This document shows positions 1-8,146 of a stretch of DNA of 64,000 bases, piece after piece (positions within the stretch are counted from its first letter, which is position 1; each line of letters starts with the position of its first letter). The notes under the pieces were generated by a model that saw only the letters and a list, made by a program, of their open reading frames with translations, searched no databases and had not been told where the DNA came from. A program made the position numbers and the translations under genes. Origin of the DNA: Thioclava indica (GTDB lineage: Bacteria > Pseudomonadota > Alphaproteobacteria > Rhodobacterales > Rhodobacteraceae). The DNA lies in assembly GCF_000714545.1 (NCBI RefSeq), contig NZ_AUNB01000062.1, forward strand, positions 1 to 64,000, written 5' to 3'.

Positions 1-213
1 CGCCAGCGCCGAGAGATACCCCGCCAGAGCCATTTGCCGACCAAGCGCGGCGCGCAGGATTTCAGAGCGCTTGCCCGGCGCATTGGCCAGATGCAGCGCC
101 CAATCCAGATAGGCAAGCGCGGCCGAGGCCGGCGACAACCCACCCGTCAGCCGCCCCTCACTGGCATGCAGCATCAGATCGAACGGATTGGCGCGAGGCG
201 TTGTCTTCGTCAT
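1..213 (-). CDS. phaC: PHA synthase (PhaC-like), 5' end only
   Basis: The reading frame runs off the left edge of the window, so only the first 71 codons are present. The N-terminus contains 'LHASEGRLTGGLSPASAALA' followed by 'YLDWALHLANAPGK', which matches the N-terminal domain (PHBC_N) placed before the alpha/beta-hydrolase core of class I polyhydroxyalkanoate synthases. That enzyme polymerises 3-hydroxyacyl-CoA into granules. The ATG at 213 lies just after the stop of the phasin gene, so the two are probably co-transcribed. The catalytic domain is outside the window, so a catalytically different hydrolase of the same family cannot be excluded. Confidence 0.7.
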   Translation of the reverse strand, partial: MTKTTPRANPFDLMLHASEGRLTGGLSPASAALAYLDWALHLANAPGKRSEILRAALGRQMALAGYLSALA

Positions 214-216
214 GGC

Positions 217-681
217 TTAATTACTCACCTTGGTTACGGCGCGCTTGCCCGCCCCGGACTCAGTGGCATTTTTCGCATCGGCTTGCGCTTGCAGGTTTCC
301 GGCCATCTCGCGAACGAATTCGGCATAGCGGTGGCCCACCTTGTCGGCCAGCTCACCCCAGGTCTCGGCACGCACCGAGGCGGTTTCCATCATCATCCCC
401 AACAGCTCCAGTTGAAAATCCGCTAGGTCTTTGGGATCACGGCTTTGCGTCAGTTTCGCGAAATGCTTGGGAATCTCTGCGTTGCTTTTCAGCAGCGGGT
501 CCATGTGATGCTGAATGGCATCGCTATAAAGCCGTTGCAGATCGGTGGCGAAATCCGTGAGATATTCCAGCCTTTCACTTCCGCTTGCGACCGTATTGGC
601 ACCCGGCGGGGTTAACCAGCTTCGGGTCAGCGCAGTCATCTGGTCAAGGCCTTGTTTGAAGACATCCTGCGTATCGGGCAT
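217..681 (-). CDS. Phasin-family granule-associated protein
   Basis: A protein of 154 residues beginning MPDTQDVFKQGLDQMTALTR. It is predicted to be almost entirely helical and Ala/Gln/Glu-rich, with no membrane segment, as expected for a phasin that coats PHA granules. The start at 681 is preceded by AGGAG at a good distance; an upstream ATG at 747 has no such support. The gene ends four bases before the start of the PhaC-like gene, which strongly supports a role in polyhydroxyalkanoate storage. The short Ala- and Lys-containing C-terminal tail is probably disordered. Assignment rests on composition, size and context rather than a unique motif. Confidence 0.65.
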   Translation of the reverse strand: MPDTQDVFKQGLDQMTALTRSWLTPPGANTVASGSERLEYLTDFATDLQRLYSDAIQHHMDPLLKSNAEIPKHFAKLTQSRDPKDLADFQLELLGMMMETASVRAETWGELADKVGHRYAEFVREMAGNLQAQADAKNATESGAGKRAVTKVSN

Positions 682-1070
682 GCGTATCTCCTTTGTTGCT
701 GTATTCGCTGGCGAGGAAGCGCCCCGCCCGTCGCTGCAATGACACAAGCATCACGCCCGCAAAGGCTAGATGGTGTTCGATTTGGCAGCTGTCATCCACC
801 TGACCCTGTGCTTCAGCTATTCGTGAAGCTTGGTTAGCAAAGCGAGACCCGCGCGCAGGGGGGGCTCAGGTAGCCACGATAAGCCCGGCGTTACAGAAAG
901 GAAACATCACGGGAATGTGCCTCTGCCGTCTCGCGCGCCATCTCAGCATCTGGTGATCTCGTCTGCGTCAATCCTCGTAGGGCGAGAGTCGCATCAACCG
1001 GGTGTTTCCGTCCCCGAAATTGCGTTCGGGAACAGAAAATATTCATATCATATTGCGACCAGAGGCCGCC
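682..1070. other. Intergenic stretch, no gene recognised
   Basis: These 389 bases separate the phasin gene from the cyd operon. Short open frames here have no ribosome-binding site or recognisable product. The only structure seen is a weak hairpin with arms CCCGAA (1013-1018) and TTCGGG (1025-1030). It lies downstream of the cyd transcript but has no T-run, so it is at best a poor terminator. The phasin promoter is presumably in the 682-760 part, but no confident -35/-10 pair is visible. Confidence 0.5.
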
Positions 1071-1175
1071 TCACTCCCCGTCAGCCGGGAAATTGCGCCG
1101 GGCATAGAGCCAGGCAATCAAGTAAAACCCCAAGTATATCAGAGGCACGAAGAAGATGATCTGGACCAAATTCAT
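1071..1175 (-). CDS. 34-residue membrane peptide of the cyd operon
   Basis: A very small gene encoding MNLVQIIFFVPLIYLGFYLI followed by AWLYARRNFPADGE. It has one hydrophobic helix, then an Arg-rich, presumably cytoplasmic, tail. Its ATG at 1175 overlaps the stop of the preceding CydX-like gene in an ATGA arrangement, which indicates translational coupling. It is the last gene of the cyd operon. Small single-helix subunits are common partners of bd oxidases, so a role as an accessory subunit or assembly factor is a reasonable inference. It does not contain the CydX WYFAW motif, and I do not recognise a named family. Confidence 0.6.
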   Translation of the reverse strand: MNLVQIIFFVPLIYLGFYLIAWLYARRNFPADGE

Positions 1176-1387
1176 GCTTTGTTTTCCTTCTGACGGCTGG
1201 CCAGTTCTTTTTTCTCTGCGAACTGGGTTTCAAACATCACGCCCCCTGCGACGGACAGCAGAATGATCATCATCGTCCCTAGCAACCAAGCGAAATACCA
1301 TGGCCCATGATCACTGGCGACGACGGCAAGCAGCAGGCAGAACGCGGCGATGGCCGAGAATGCGACGAACTTGAAGAAACCTTTCAT
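1172..1387 (-). CDS. cydX: CydX-like small subunit with an extra N-terminal helix
   Basis: A 71-residue protein with two hydrophobic segments. Residues 5-24 form one helix. Residues 30-53 form the second and begin WYFAWLLGT, the signature of CydX, the third subunit that stabilises the haem region of cytochrome bd. CydX is usually about 37-50 residues with one helix, so this form carries an additional N-terminal transmembrane segment. The tail after residue 54 is charged (Lys/Glu). I prefer the start at 1387, which follows AAAGG with a 7-base spacer; an in-frame ATG at 1402 has weaker support. The gene follows cydB by 28 bases and overlaps the next small gene by four. Confidence 0.7.
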   Translation of the reverse strand: MKGFFKFVAFSAIAAFCLLLAVVASDHGPWYFAWLLGTMMIILLSVAGGVMFETQFAEKKELASRQKENKA

Positions 1388-1415
1388 AGTCAAACCTTTC
1401 ATGTGCAGGAGCCTG

Positions 1416-2564
1416 TCAATAGGCCTCATCCTCTTCCGAGGCCTCATCAAAATCAGTGACGCGGCGTTTGCCGCTCATCAACGCGTATATCCAGCCTGTG
1501 TAGGCGATAATCGCGGGCACGAAGATCAGCGCCATCGCAAGCATCCAGCCAAGCGACATCGCGCTGCCACTGGCGTTCCAGACCGTCAGGCTTTGTGCCG
1601 GGTTCGAGGTTGACGGCATGAGGAACGGGAACATCGACACGCCAACCGTCCCGATCGTTGACACCCATGCCAGCGCGTTCACCCACCAGCCAAGGATCGG
1701 GCGATCAGACCGAAGCAGGAACGCCGCTGCAAGCATCGAAATCACGCCAATCGCGGGCACTGCCCAAAGCAGAGGCACAGCCGCGTAATTATCAAGCCAC
1801 GCACCCGCCTGCATCGCGACGGCAGGTCCGTGCAACGGTGTTGCGGGTCCGCCAGCATCGACGACCCCGGTGATGGTGAAGCCCTGAATAAACGACACCC
1901 AGACACCACCGATCACGAACAGCACCGCAGCTATCATCCCCGCAATCGAGCCGTAACGCTTGGCACGACCGTAAATGGGATCTTCGCTGCGGATCATCAG
2001 CATCGCGGCCCCCTGCTGTAGCGCCAGACACAACGACAAAACGCCCGCAAGGATCGCAAAGGGGTTGAGCAGATACCAGATGAACGACTGCTCGAGCACA
2101 TACTGACCGTTCCACTCGAAATGATAGGCGACGCCTTGCATGACGTTGCCCATCGCCGCGCCATAGATAATCATCGGCACAGCACCCGAGATCAGGAACA
2201 TCCAATCCCAAGTTTCGCGCCATTTGCTGCCTTCGAGCTTGGAGCGATATTCAAACGCCACCGGGCGCAAGATCATCGAGAACAGCAACAGGATCATCAC
2301 CACATAGAAGGTGGAGAACGAAGTCGCATAGAGTGTCGGGAAGGCCGCGAAAATCGCGCCCCCGCCAAGGATGAACCACACTTGGTTACCGTCCCAATGC
2401 GGGCCGATGATATTCAGCGCAACGCGGCGTTCCTTGTCATTTCGCCCGACAAAGCGCAGCAACGCGCCGACCCCCATATCCATGCCCACCATCACCGCGA
2501 TGCCCATCAGCAGCACGCCCAGCAGCACGAACCAGATCAATTTGAGTATGATGTAGATTTCCAT
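1416..2564 (-). CDS. cydB: Cytochrome bd ubiquinol oxidase subunit II
   Basis: A 382-residue polytopic membrane protein of the CydB family. It is the partner of CydA in the quinol oxidase that reduces O2 to water without pumping protons. The N-terminus 'LKLIWFVLLGVLLMGIAVM' with 'MDMGVGALLRFVG' and the following 'NIIGPHWDGNQVWFILGGGA' segment are typical of the family. Length matches E. coli CydB (379). It lies 15 bases after cydA and is followed by the CydX-like gene, giving the usual cydABX order. Expression is expected to follow cydA and its upstream FNR box. Confidence 0.95.
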   Translation of the reverse strand: MEIYIILKLIWFVLLGVLLMGIAVMVGMDMGVGALLRFVGRNDKERRVALNIIGPHWDGNQVWFILGGGAIFAAFPTLYATSFSTFYVVMILLLFSMILRPVAFEYRSKLEGSKWRETWDWMFLISGAVPMIIYGAAMGNVMQGVAYHFEWNGQYVLEQSFIWYLLNPFAILAGVLSLCLALQQGAAMLMIRSEDPIYGRAKRYGSIAGMIAAVLFVIGGVWVSFIQGFTITGVVDAGGPATPLHGPAVAMQAGAWLDNYAAVPLLWAVPAIGVISMLAAAFLLRSDRPILGWWVNALAWVSTIGTVGVSMFPFLMPSTSNPAQSLTVWNASGSAMSLGWMLAMALIFVPAIIAYTGWIYALMSGKRRVTDFDEASEEDEAY

Positions 2565-2579
2565 GTGTCTCTCTCCGGT

Positions 2580-4205
2580 TCACTGCCAGTTCTTCGCCGC
2601 AGGTGCCGCGCTGGGAATGGTGCCCGCGCCACCCGATGTTCCGAGCGCCGCCATATCCGCGTCGTCGCCGCCATCGTCTTCGGGCCCTTTGCGGGCGAAT
2701 TTGAACATCAGATACAGCTCGACCGCGATGAACGAGCTGTAAAGCAGCACAAAGCCCGCAAGCGAGAAGATCATGTAGCCCACCGAATGGTTCGACGCCG
2801 AAATAAAGGTCGGCAGCTTTTCATAGACCGTCCAAGGCTGACGCCCCGCTTCGGCAGTCACCCAGCCATAAAGCGTCGCGAGCACCGGAAGCGGGATCGA
2901 CCACATGGACAGGCGCAACACCCAGCGGCGGCTCTCCAGCTTGCAGTTCAGGCTGTAGTAGGCCCCAAATGCGCACAGGAAGAGGAAGAAGAAGCCAAGC
3001 GCCACCATGACACGGAAGGCGTAGAATTCGACCCATACGTCAGGAATCGAGGCTTTTGCGGTCTTGTCGATGATCTGCTGGCGATTTTCCGGGGTGATAT
3101 TGCTGAGATCGAAATGCGGTGCAAATTCGGTTGCCAGCAAGCCATAACCCAGATCTTTCGCATTCACCTGATACGCGGCCAGATCGGTCGCATCCTGCGT
3201 TTCCGAGTATTTCTTCAGCGCAAGGGCTGCGTCGATGCCGCGATCAATCTTGGGTTTGTTCTCATCCACGATGGTGCGCAGACCCTTGACCGGCTCGTTC
3301 ATGGTGTGCGTCAGAAGCGGCGTCAGCACATAGGGAATACCGATCGCGAAATCGTTCTTCATCTCTTTCTGGTTCGGCCAGGCGACGATGTCCCAAGATG
3401 CCGCTGGCGGCTTGGTATTGTCCCAAATGCCTTCCATGGCGGCGACCTTCGCTTCTTGCATCAGATAGTCAGTGCGCCCCGAGGCATCGCCCAAGGTGAT
3501 CACAGCCATCGTAGCCGTCACCCCAAAGATCGCCGCCATCCGGAACGAGCGCAGCGCGAACGCGCGATGGCGCTGGCGCAACAGGTAAAACGCGCTGATC
3601 CCCATCACCAGCATCGCCGCCGAAACATAGCCGGCAACGGTCGTATGCACGAATTCCGCCTGCGCCTTGGAGTTGAACACCACTTGGGCGAAATTCGCCA
3701 ACTCGAAGCGCATCGTGTCGGGATTGAACTTGTCACCGACGGGATGCTGCATGAAGCCGTTGGCGATCAGAATCCACAACGCCGACAGGTTGGACCCCAG
3801 CGCAACCAGATAAGTCACAGTCAGGTGGCCGTATTTGCTCATCCGGTTCCAGCCAAACATCATCAACCCGATGAACGTCGATTCCATGAAGAACGCCATC
3901 AGCCCCTCAATCGCGAGCGGCGCGCCGAAGATGTCTCCGACCGCATGCGAATACAGCGACCAGTTCGTGCCGAACTCGAATTCCATGGTGATGCCGGTGG
4001 CGACACCAAGCGCGAAGTTGATGAGGAAGAGTTTGCCCCAAAACTTCGCCATCTGACGATAAACGTCTTTACCGGTCACAACATAGACCGTCTCGATTGC
4101 AGCGAGCATGAAAGACAGGCCCAAGGTCAGCGGTACGAACTGGAAGTGATAGAGCACCGTTAACGCGAACTGTAATCGCGACAGCTCGACGACGAGATAA
4201 TCCAT
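2580..4205 (-). CDS. cydA: Cytochrome bd ubiquinol oxidase subunit I
   Basis: A 541-residue CydA that carries haems b558, b595 and d and the quinol site. The start at 4205 (MDYLVVELSRLQF) follows AGGAG; the longer open frame upstream has no support. His20 in YHFQF and the His of 'MQHPVG' correspond to axial haem ligands. 'EFEFGTNW' and the Met of 'FYAFRVMVALG' match other conserved haem-region residues. The periplasmic Q-loop between the two halves is long, as in E. coli bd-I, so this is not the short-loop cyanide-insensitive oxidase. The C-terminus is extended and Asp/Gly/Ala-rich. It heads the cyd operon. Confidence 0.96.
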   Translation of the reverse strand: MDYLVVELSRLQFALTVLYHFQFVPLTLGLSFMLAAIETVYVVTGKDVYRQMAKFWGKLFLINFALGVATGITMEFEFGTNWSLYSHAVGDIFGAPLAIEGLMAFFMESTFIGLMMFGWNRMSKYGHLTVTYLVALGSNLSALWILIANGFMQHPVGDKFNPDTMRFELANFAQVVFNSKAQAEFVHTTVAGYVSAAMLVMGISAFYLLRQRHRAFALRSFRMAAIFGVTATMAVITLGDASGRTDYLMQEAKVAAMEGIWDNTKPPAASWDIVAWPNQKEMKNDFAIGIPYVLTPLLTHTMNEPVKGLRTIVDENKPKIDRGIDAALALKKYSETQDATDLAAYQVNAKDLGYGLLATEFAPHFDLSNITPENRQQIIDKTAKASIPDVWVEFYAFRVMVALGFFFLFLCAFGAYYSLNCKLESRRWVLRLSMWSIPLPVLATLYGWVTAEAGRQPWTVYEKLPTFISASNHSVGYMIFSLAGFVLLYSSFIAVELYLMFKFARKGPEDDGGDDADMAALGTSGGAGTIPSAAPAAKNWQ

Positions 4206-4303
4206 GCGCTGTTCTCCTGAAGTTAGTAAATCAGCGCTTGGAACGCGAAAAGCGGTCCAAGCAGCATTCCCTTTACGGTTGGAACTTTGGGCGTTGCTGA
4301 TCA

Positions 4304-4317
4304 TTGATCCAAATCAA
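4304..4317 (-). promoter_or_regulatory. FNR/FnrL box upstream of cydA
   Basis: The sequence TTGATCCAAATCAA is a perfect match to the FNR consensus TTGAT-N4-ATCAA. It is centred about 105 bases upstream of the cydA start. In Rhodobacterales the oxygen-responsive regulator FnrL uses this site, which fits induction of a high-affinity bd oxidase when oxygen is low. Whether it activates depends on the unknown transcription start. Confidence 0.8.
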
Positions 4318-4404
4318 TGTCGCCCCGGATCTCTCAGGCTTGTGAACGACATGTGATGGGCGCGACGATGTTTTTCGCCGCGAAATGCAGGATCGCTCGC
4401 GCCG

Positions 4405-4629
4405 CTAAGCCCGATACCCAGAGCACGGCAGACACAGCGCCTTGCCATCCTTGAGATGGACCTTGTTTTCAGCAACGACCTCGCCACAAGACTCGCAGAC
4501 GACCAGATTGAAGTTCGCGTCAGGCGCGTCAGGAAGCGGGTAGTCGAACACGTCAGACACCGTGAACAGGTCTTTGTCCTGCTTTGCCAAAAGGTTCTCA
4601 ACCAGCGGTTTGCTGACCTCGAGGAGCAT
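4405..4629 (-). pseudogene. 3' fragment of an FmdE-family zinc protein
   Basis: The frame encodes 74 residues that read like the C-terminal part of FmdE (formylmethanofuran dehydrogenase subunit E-like) proteins. The segment 'LLAKQDKDLFTVSDVFDYP' is followed by a zinc-ribbon with CESC and CLPC pairs separated by about 18 residues. FmdE-family proteins are usually near 190 residues, so the N-terminal domain is missing. Its first ATG arises exactly where the tauE fragment ends and overlaps it out of frame. This is best explained by an internal deletion that removed the 3' part of tauE and the 5' part of fmdE. The fragment is unlikely to be functional. Confidence 0.65.
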
Positions 4630-4909
4630 AGGGCGTTACCAGCGCGCCGATCGGGGCCGCGATAAGCGATGTCACGATCAGCGGGACCGAGCCACGAATA
4701 TCGACCATTTTGGCGCGCAGGTAATAGGTTGCCGCAGAAAGCGCCGTCACCCCGTTGAGCAACAAACCAGTCGGGATCGCCACGGTCTTCATATCGAAGC
4801 CCAACCAAGTAAAGGCCGGGATATAGACCATCGCGCCTCCAAGTCCCAACATCGAAAAGATGAAGGCCAGCACCCCGATGACAAGACCGGTCAGGACAAG
4901 CAAATTCAT
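4598..4909 (-). pseudogene. 5' fragment of a TauE/SafE sulfite exporter
   Basis: A good ribosome-binding site (GGAGGT) precedes the ATG at 4909. The first ~95 residues (MNLLVLTGLVIGVLAF, then 'FSMLGLGGAMVYIPAFTWLG' and 'GLLLNGVTALSAATYYLRAK') clearly belong to the TauE/SafE anion-exporter family. After 'IGALVTPYAP' similarity stops and the frame ends nine codons later, giving 103 residues instead of roughly 250-300. The sequence beyond the break is the FmdE fragment in another frame. The original arrangement was probably an intact tauE-fmdE pair. A separate intact TauE homologue is present at 46.6-47.3 kb. Confidence 0.7.
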
Positions 4910-5117
4910 GGACACCTCCAAGCAGTAAGTCTGGCAGACAGCAATTCTGGGTTTTCGGCGTGGGGCAACGAAACGCGAATGCGCCGCCATCCCTCCTCGC
5001 GATTTTGCTACTAGGACTGTCAGACAGCTAACTGCGCCGTCTGTGCAAACACCACAATCAGGGGGTGTCGAGGCCGCCGCTATCGCTGGTCCCATCCCCC
5101 GTTAACAGGAGCAAAGC

Positions 5118-6606
5118 ATGTCCCAGACGTCTTCACCGGGCGCGCCACGCAAGGCGCATAAATTCACAGTCTGGGGCGTTGCCCTGATGACTGCCGCTGC
5201 CGTTTCTTAGCCTGCGGGGCTTGCCGATGATGGCCCAGGAAGGGCTGACGATGTGGTTCTACATCGGCTTTGCCACGCTCTTCTTTCTGATCCCCGGCGC
5301 GTTCGTGTCCGCCGAGCTGGGCGGGATGTTCACCAAAGACAAAGGCGGCGTCTACACTTGGGTCAAGGAAGCGTTTGGCAGCTCCTGGGGCCTTGCCGCC
5401 GTCTGGATGCAATGGATTCAGAACGTCGTCTGGTATCCTGTGGCGCTGGGGTTCACCGCTGGGGCGCTGGCGTATGTGATCGGGAAACCCGATCTGGCCT
5501 CCAGCCCGTTTTACAATTTCTCGGTGGTGGTTGTCGTCTATTGGCTGGCCACATTCATCGCGATGTTTGGTGAGAAATCCTACGGCAGCTTCAGCCAATG
5601 GCTGTTCGTCCTTGGCACGGTGCTGCCCGGCCTGTTCCTGATGGTGCTCGCTGTCGTCTGGATCGCGCTTGGCAACCCTATCGAGTTGATCTCGGCAAGC
5701 GCGAGCGTTGCAGATACGGCCTCTGCCACGGCGCAACAGGTTCACCCGTGGTTGCCCCACATTTCGGGCCTTGGCTCAATCGCCTTCCTTGCAGGCACCG
5801 TTTTGTTATTCGCCGGGGTCGAGGTGCAAGGCGTGCGCGCAGCCCAAATGGAGCATCCCGCGCGCGAATTTCCCGAGGCGATGATCCTTGCGGCAATGAT
5901 CGTTTTTGTCATCTTCACCTTCGGCTCGCTTGCCATCGCTGCGATGTTCCCGGTCAAGGACCTTAGCCTGACCGCCGGGATCATGCAGGCCTATAACGCC
6001 GCGCTGGACAAGTTCCACCTTGGCTGGATGGTGCCTGTCGTCGCGGCGTTTCTCGCGGCGGGAGCCTTGGGCCAGATCGTGACCTGGATCGGCGGGCCAA
6101 GCCGGGCCTTGCTGCAAACCGCCCAGAACGGTGAAATTCCGCCCCACTTTGCGGCCACCAACAAGGCGGGTGCGCCAAAAATGATCCTGCTCATTCAGGC
6201 GCTGATCGTCACGGTGCTGGGAAGTTTCTATCTGATCTTTCCCAACCCTTCGGCGGCGTTTTACCTGCTCAGCGCGATGACCGTGTCGCTGTATCTGCTG
6301 ATGTATCTGATGATGTATGCCGCCGCGATCCGTTTGCGTTACAGCAGACCCGAGGCGGATCGCCACTTCCGCGTCCCCGGCGGGCGTCTGGGGATGTGGC
6401 TGATCGCGGGCTTTGGCTTTCTAGCTGTGGCTTTCGCGCTGGTGGTGTCGTTCTTTCCGCCCAGCCAAGTGCCTGTGGGCTCACCCGCACTTTATACCGG
6501 GTTGGTTATTGCGGGGCTGGTCGTGTTTGGCGCAGCACCTTTCCTCATTCACGCGCGCAAGCGGCCCGAATGGGTTCAACACGCTGTGAACACAGCGGAA
6601 AACTGA
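5118..6606 (+). pseudogene. gadC: Glutamate/GABA antiporter-like APC permease, frameshifted
   Basis: Translation should begin at the ATG at 5118, preceded by AGGAG. That frame reads MSQTSSPGAPRKAHKFTVWG, then VALMTAAAVS, and hits TAG at 5208. Removing one T from the TTT run at 5203-5205 restores '...AAAVLSLRGLPMMAQEGLTM' and a continuous ~495-residue amino acid permease of the GadC branch of the APC superfamily, with about 12 membrane segments. The remainder (from 5221) is fully open. Its position directly before glutamate decarboxylase supports Glu/GABA exchange. The shift may be a real inactivating mutation or a one-base sequencing error; a start at the internal ATG at 5221 would remove part of helix 1. 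Confidence 0.75.
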
Positions 6607-6676
6607 TACCCTCCCGGCGCGCGCGGTTGATCGGGCGCGCTGCCTTTCCCAACTTCCCTATGAAGGAGCTTCTGCA

Positions 6677-8080
6677 GTGCCACTTCACCACACAAACACC
6701 ATTCGCGACGCGTTGCTTGACGATGTTTATGCCGCATCCGACCTGTCGCATGCGCTGCCCAAATACCGCCTGCCACTAAGCGAGCGCAGCCCGCGCCACG
6801 CCTATACGCTGGTGCATGACGAGCTGATGATGGACGGCAATGCGCGCCAGAACCTCGCCACGTTTTGTACCACATGGATGGAGCCTGAGGTGCGCGCGCT
6901 GATGGCCGAGAGCGTCGATAAGAACATGATCGACAAGGATGAATATCCCCAGACCGCCGAGATCGAGGCGCGCTGCGTGCATATCCTTGCTGATCTGTGG
7001 AATTCACCCGAGGCCGCCGACACGATGGGCTGCTCGACCACCGGATCCAGCGAGGCGGCGATGCTGGCGGGCATGGCGCTGAAATGGCGCTGGCGGGACC
7101 GGCAACACGCCGCTGGCAAGCCGACCGACAAGCCCAATCTCGTGACCGGTCCGGTGCAGGTTTGCTGGCATAAATTCTGCCGCTATTGGGATGTGGAGCT
7201 GCGCGAGATCCCGATGCAAGGCGACCGGCTGCTGATGAGCCCCGAAGAAGTTCTCAAGCGCTGTGACGAAAACACCATCGGCGTGATGCCAACGCTGGGT
7301 GTGACCTTTACCGGCCAATATGAGGATGTGAAAGGCGTCAGCGATGCGCTGGATAAGTTGCAGGCCGAGACCGGGCTCGATATTCCGATCCATGTCGATG
7401 CGGCCTCGGGTGGGTTCCTTGCCCCCTTTGTGACGCCCGACCTGCTGTGGGATTTCCGTCTGCCCCGCGTCAAGTCGATCAACGCCTCGGGGCATAAATT
7501 CGGGCTGGCACCGCTGGGGGTTGGTTGGGTCGTGTGGCGTGATAGCGCCGAACTACCCGAAGACCTTATCTTCAAGGTCAACTATCTTGGCGGCGATATG
7601 CCAACGTTTGCGCTCAACTTCTCACGCCCCGGCGGAGAGATCATCGCGCAATACTACAACCTGATCCGGCTGGGCTTTGAGGGCTATCGCAAGGTTCAGC
7701 AGGCCTGTTACGACACCGCGTTTCGACTGGCCGAGGCGATTGACCAGATGGGGATGTTCGACCTCATCCATGATGGCGGCACGATGGGTATCCCGGCGGT
7801 GTCGTGGTGTTTCAAACCCGGTATCGACCCCGGTTTCAGCCTGTTCGATCTTGCCGACCGGTTGCGCACGCGCGGCTGGCTGGTGCCCGCCTATGCCATG
7901 CCACCCGAGCGCGAAGATCTGATCGTTCAGCGCATCCTCGTGCGCCACGGATTTTCCGAAGACATGGGCAACCTGCTGATCGAGGACATGCGCGCAGCCC
8001 TTGCGCATTTCGAGAAACACCCCGTCGGCGTGCCGCTGACGCAGTTCGAGTCCGGCAGCTTCGATCACAGCGGCCGCTGA
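6677..8080 (+). CDS. gadB: Glutamate decarboxylase
   Basis: A 467-residue PLP-dependent decarboxylase, the same length as E. coli GadB. It converts glutamate to GABA and CO2 with consumption of a cytoplasmic proton. The PLP-binding lysine lies in '[15 protein letters not shown]'. '[14 protein letters not shown]' contacts the cofactor phosphate, and '[14 protein letters not shown]' contains the Asp that pairs with the pyridine nitrogen. The start is a GTG at 6677, with AAGGAG eight bases upstream; the nearby ATG at 6660 is out of frame. A His lies four residues from the C-terminus, similar to the plug residue of E. coli GadB. With the upstream antiporter it forms an acid-resistance module. Confidence 0.95.
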   Translation: MPLHHTNTIRDALLDDVYAASDLSHALPKYRLPLSERSPRHAYTLVHDELMMDGNARQNLATFCTTWMEPEVRALMAESVDKNMIDKDEYPQTAEIEARCVHILADLWNSPEAADTMGCSTTGSSEAAMLAGMALKWRWRDRQHAAGKPTDKPNLVTGPVQVCWHKFCRYWDVELREIPMQGDRLLMSPEEVLKRCDENTIGVMPTLGVTFTGQYEDVKGVSDALDKLQAETGLDIPIHVDAASGGFLAPFVTPDLLWDFRLPRVKSINASGHKFGLAPLGVGWVVWRDSAELPEDLIFKVNYLGGDMPTFALNFSRPGGEIIAQYYNLIRLGFEGYRKVQQACYDTAFRLAEAIDQMGMFDLIHDGGTMGIPAVSWCFKPGIDPGFSLFDLADRLRTRGWLVPAYAMPPEREDLIVQRILVRHGFSEDMGNLLIEDMRAALAHFEKHPVGVPLTQFESGSFDHSGR

Positions 8081-8146
8081 CCTTTGGCCCCGCCGGATCG
8101 CGGCGGGGCGACATCTTTGATGAACGCCAAAACAGGACGCAAAGCC

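Noticed and set aside
3496-3503. Another GTGATCAC palindrome
   Set aside because: Single copy inside the cydA coding sequence with no partner 21 bases away; treated as chance.
2121-4163. Long plus-strand open frame of 680 codons
   Set aside because: It lies antisense to cydA/cydB, has a His/Arg/Gln-rich composition typical of the reverse frame of high-GC genes, and no RBS or family match.
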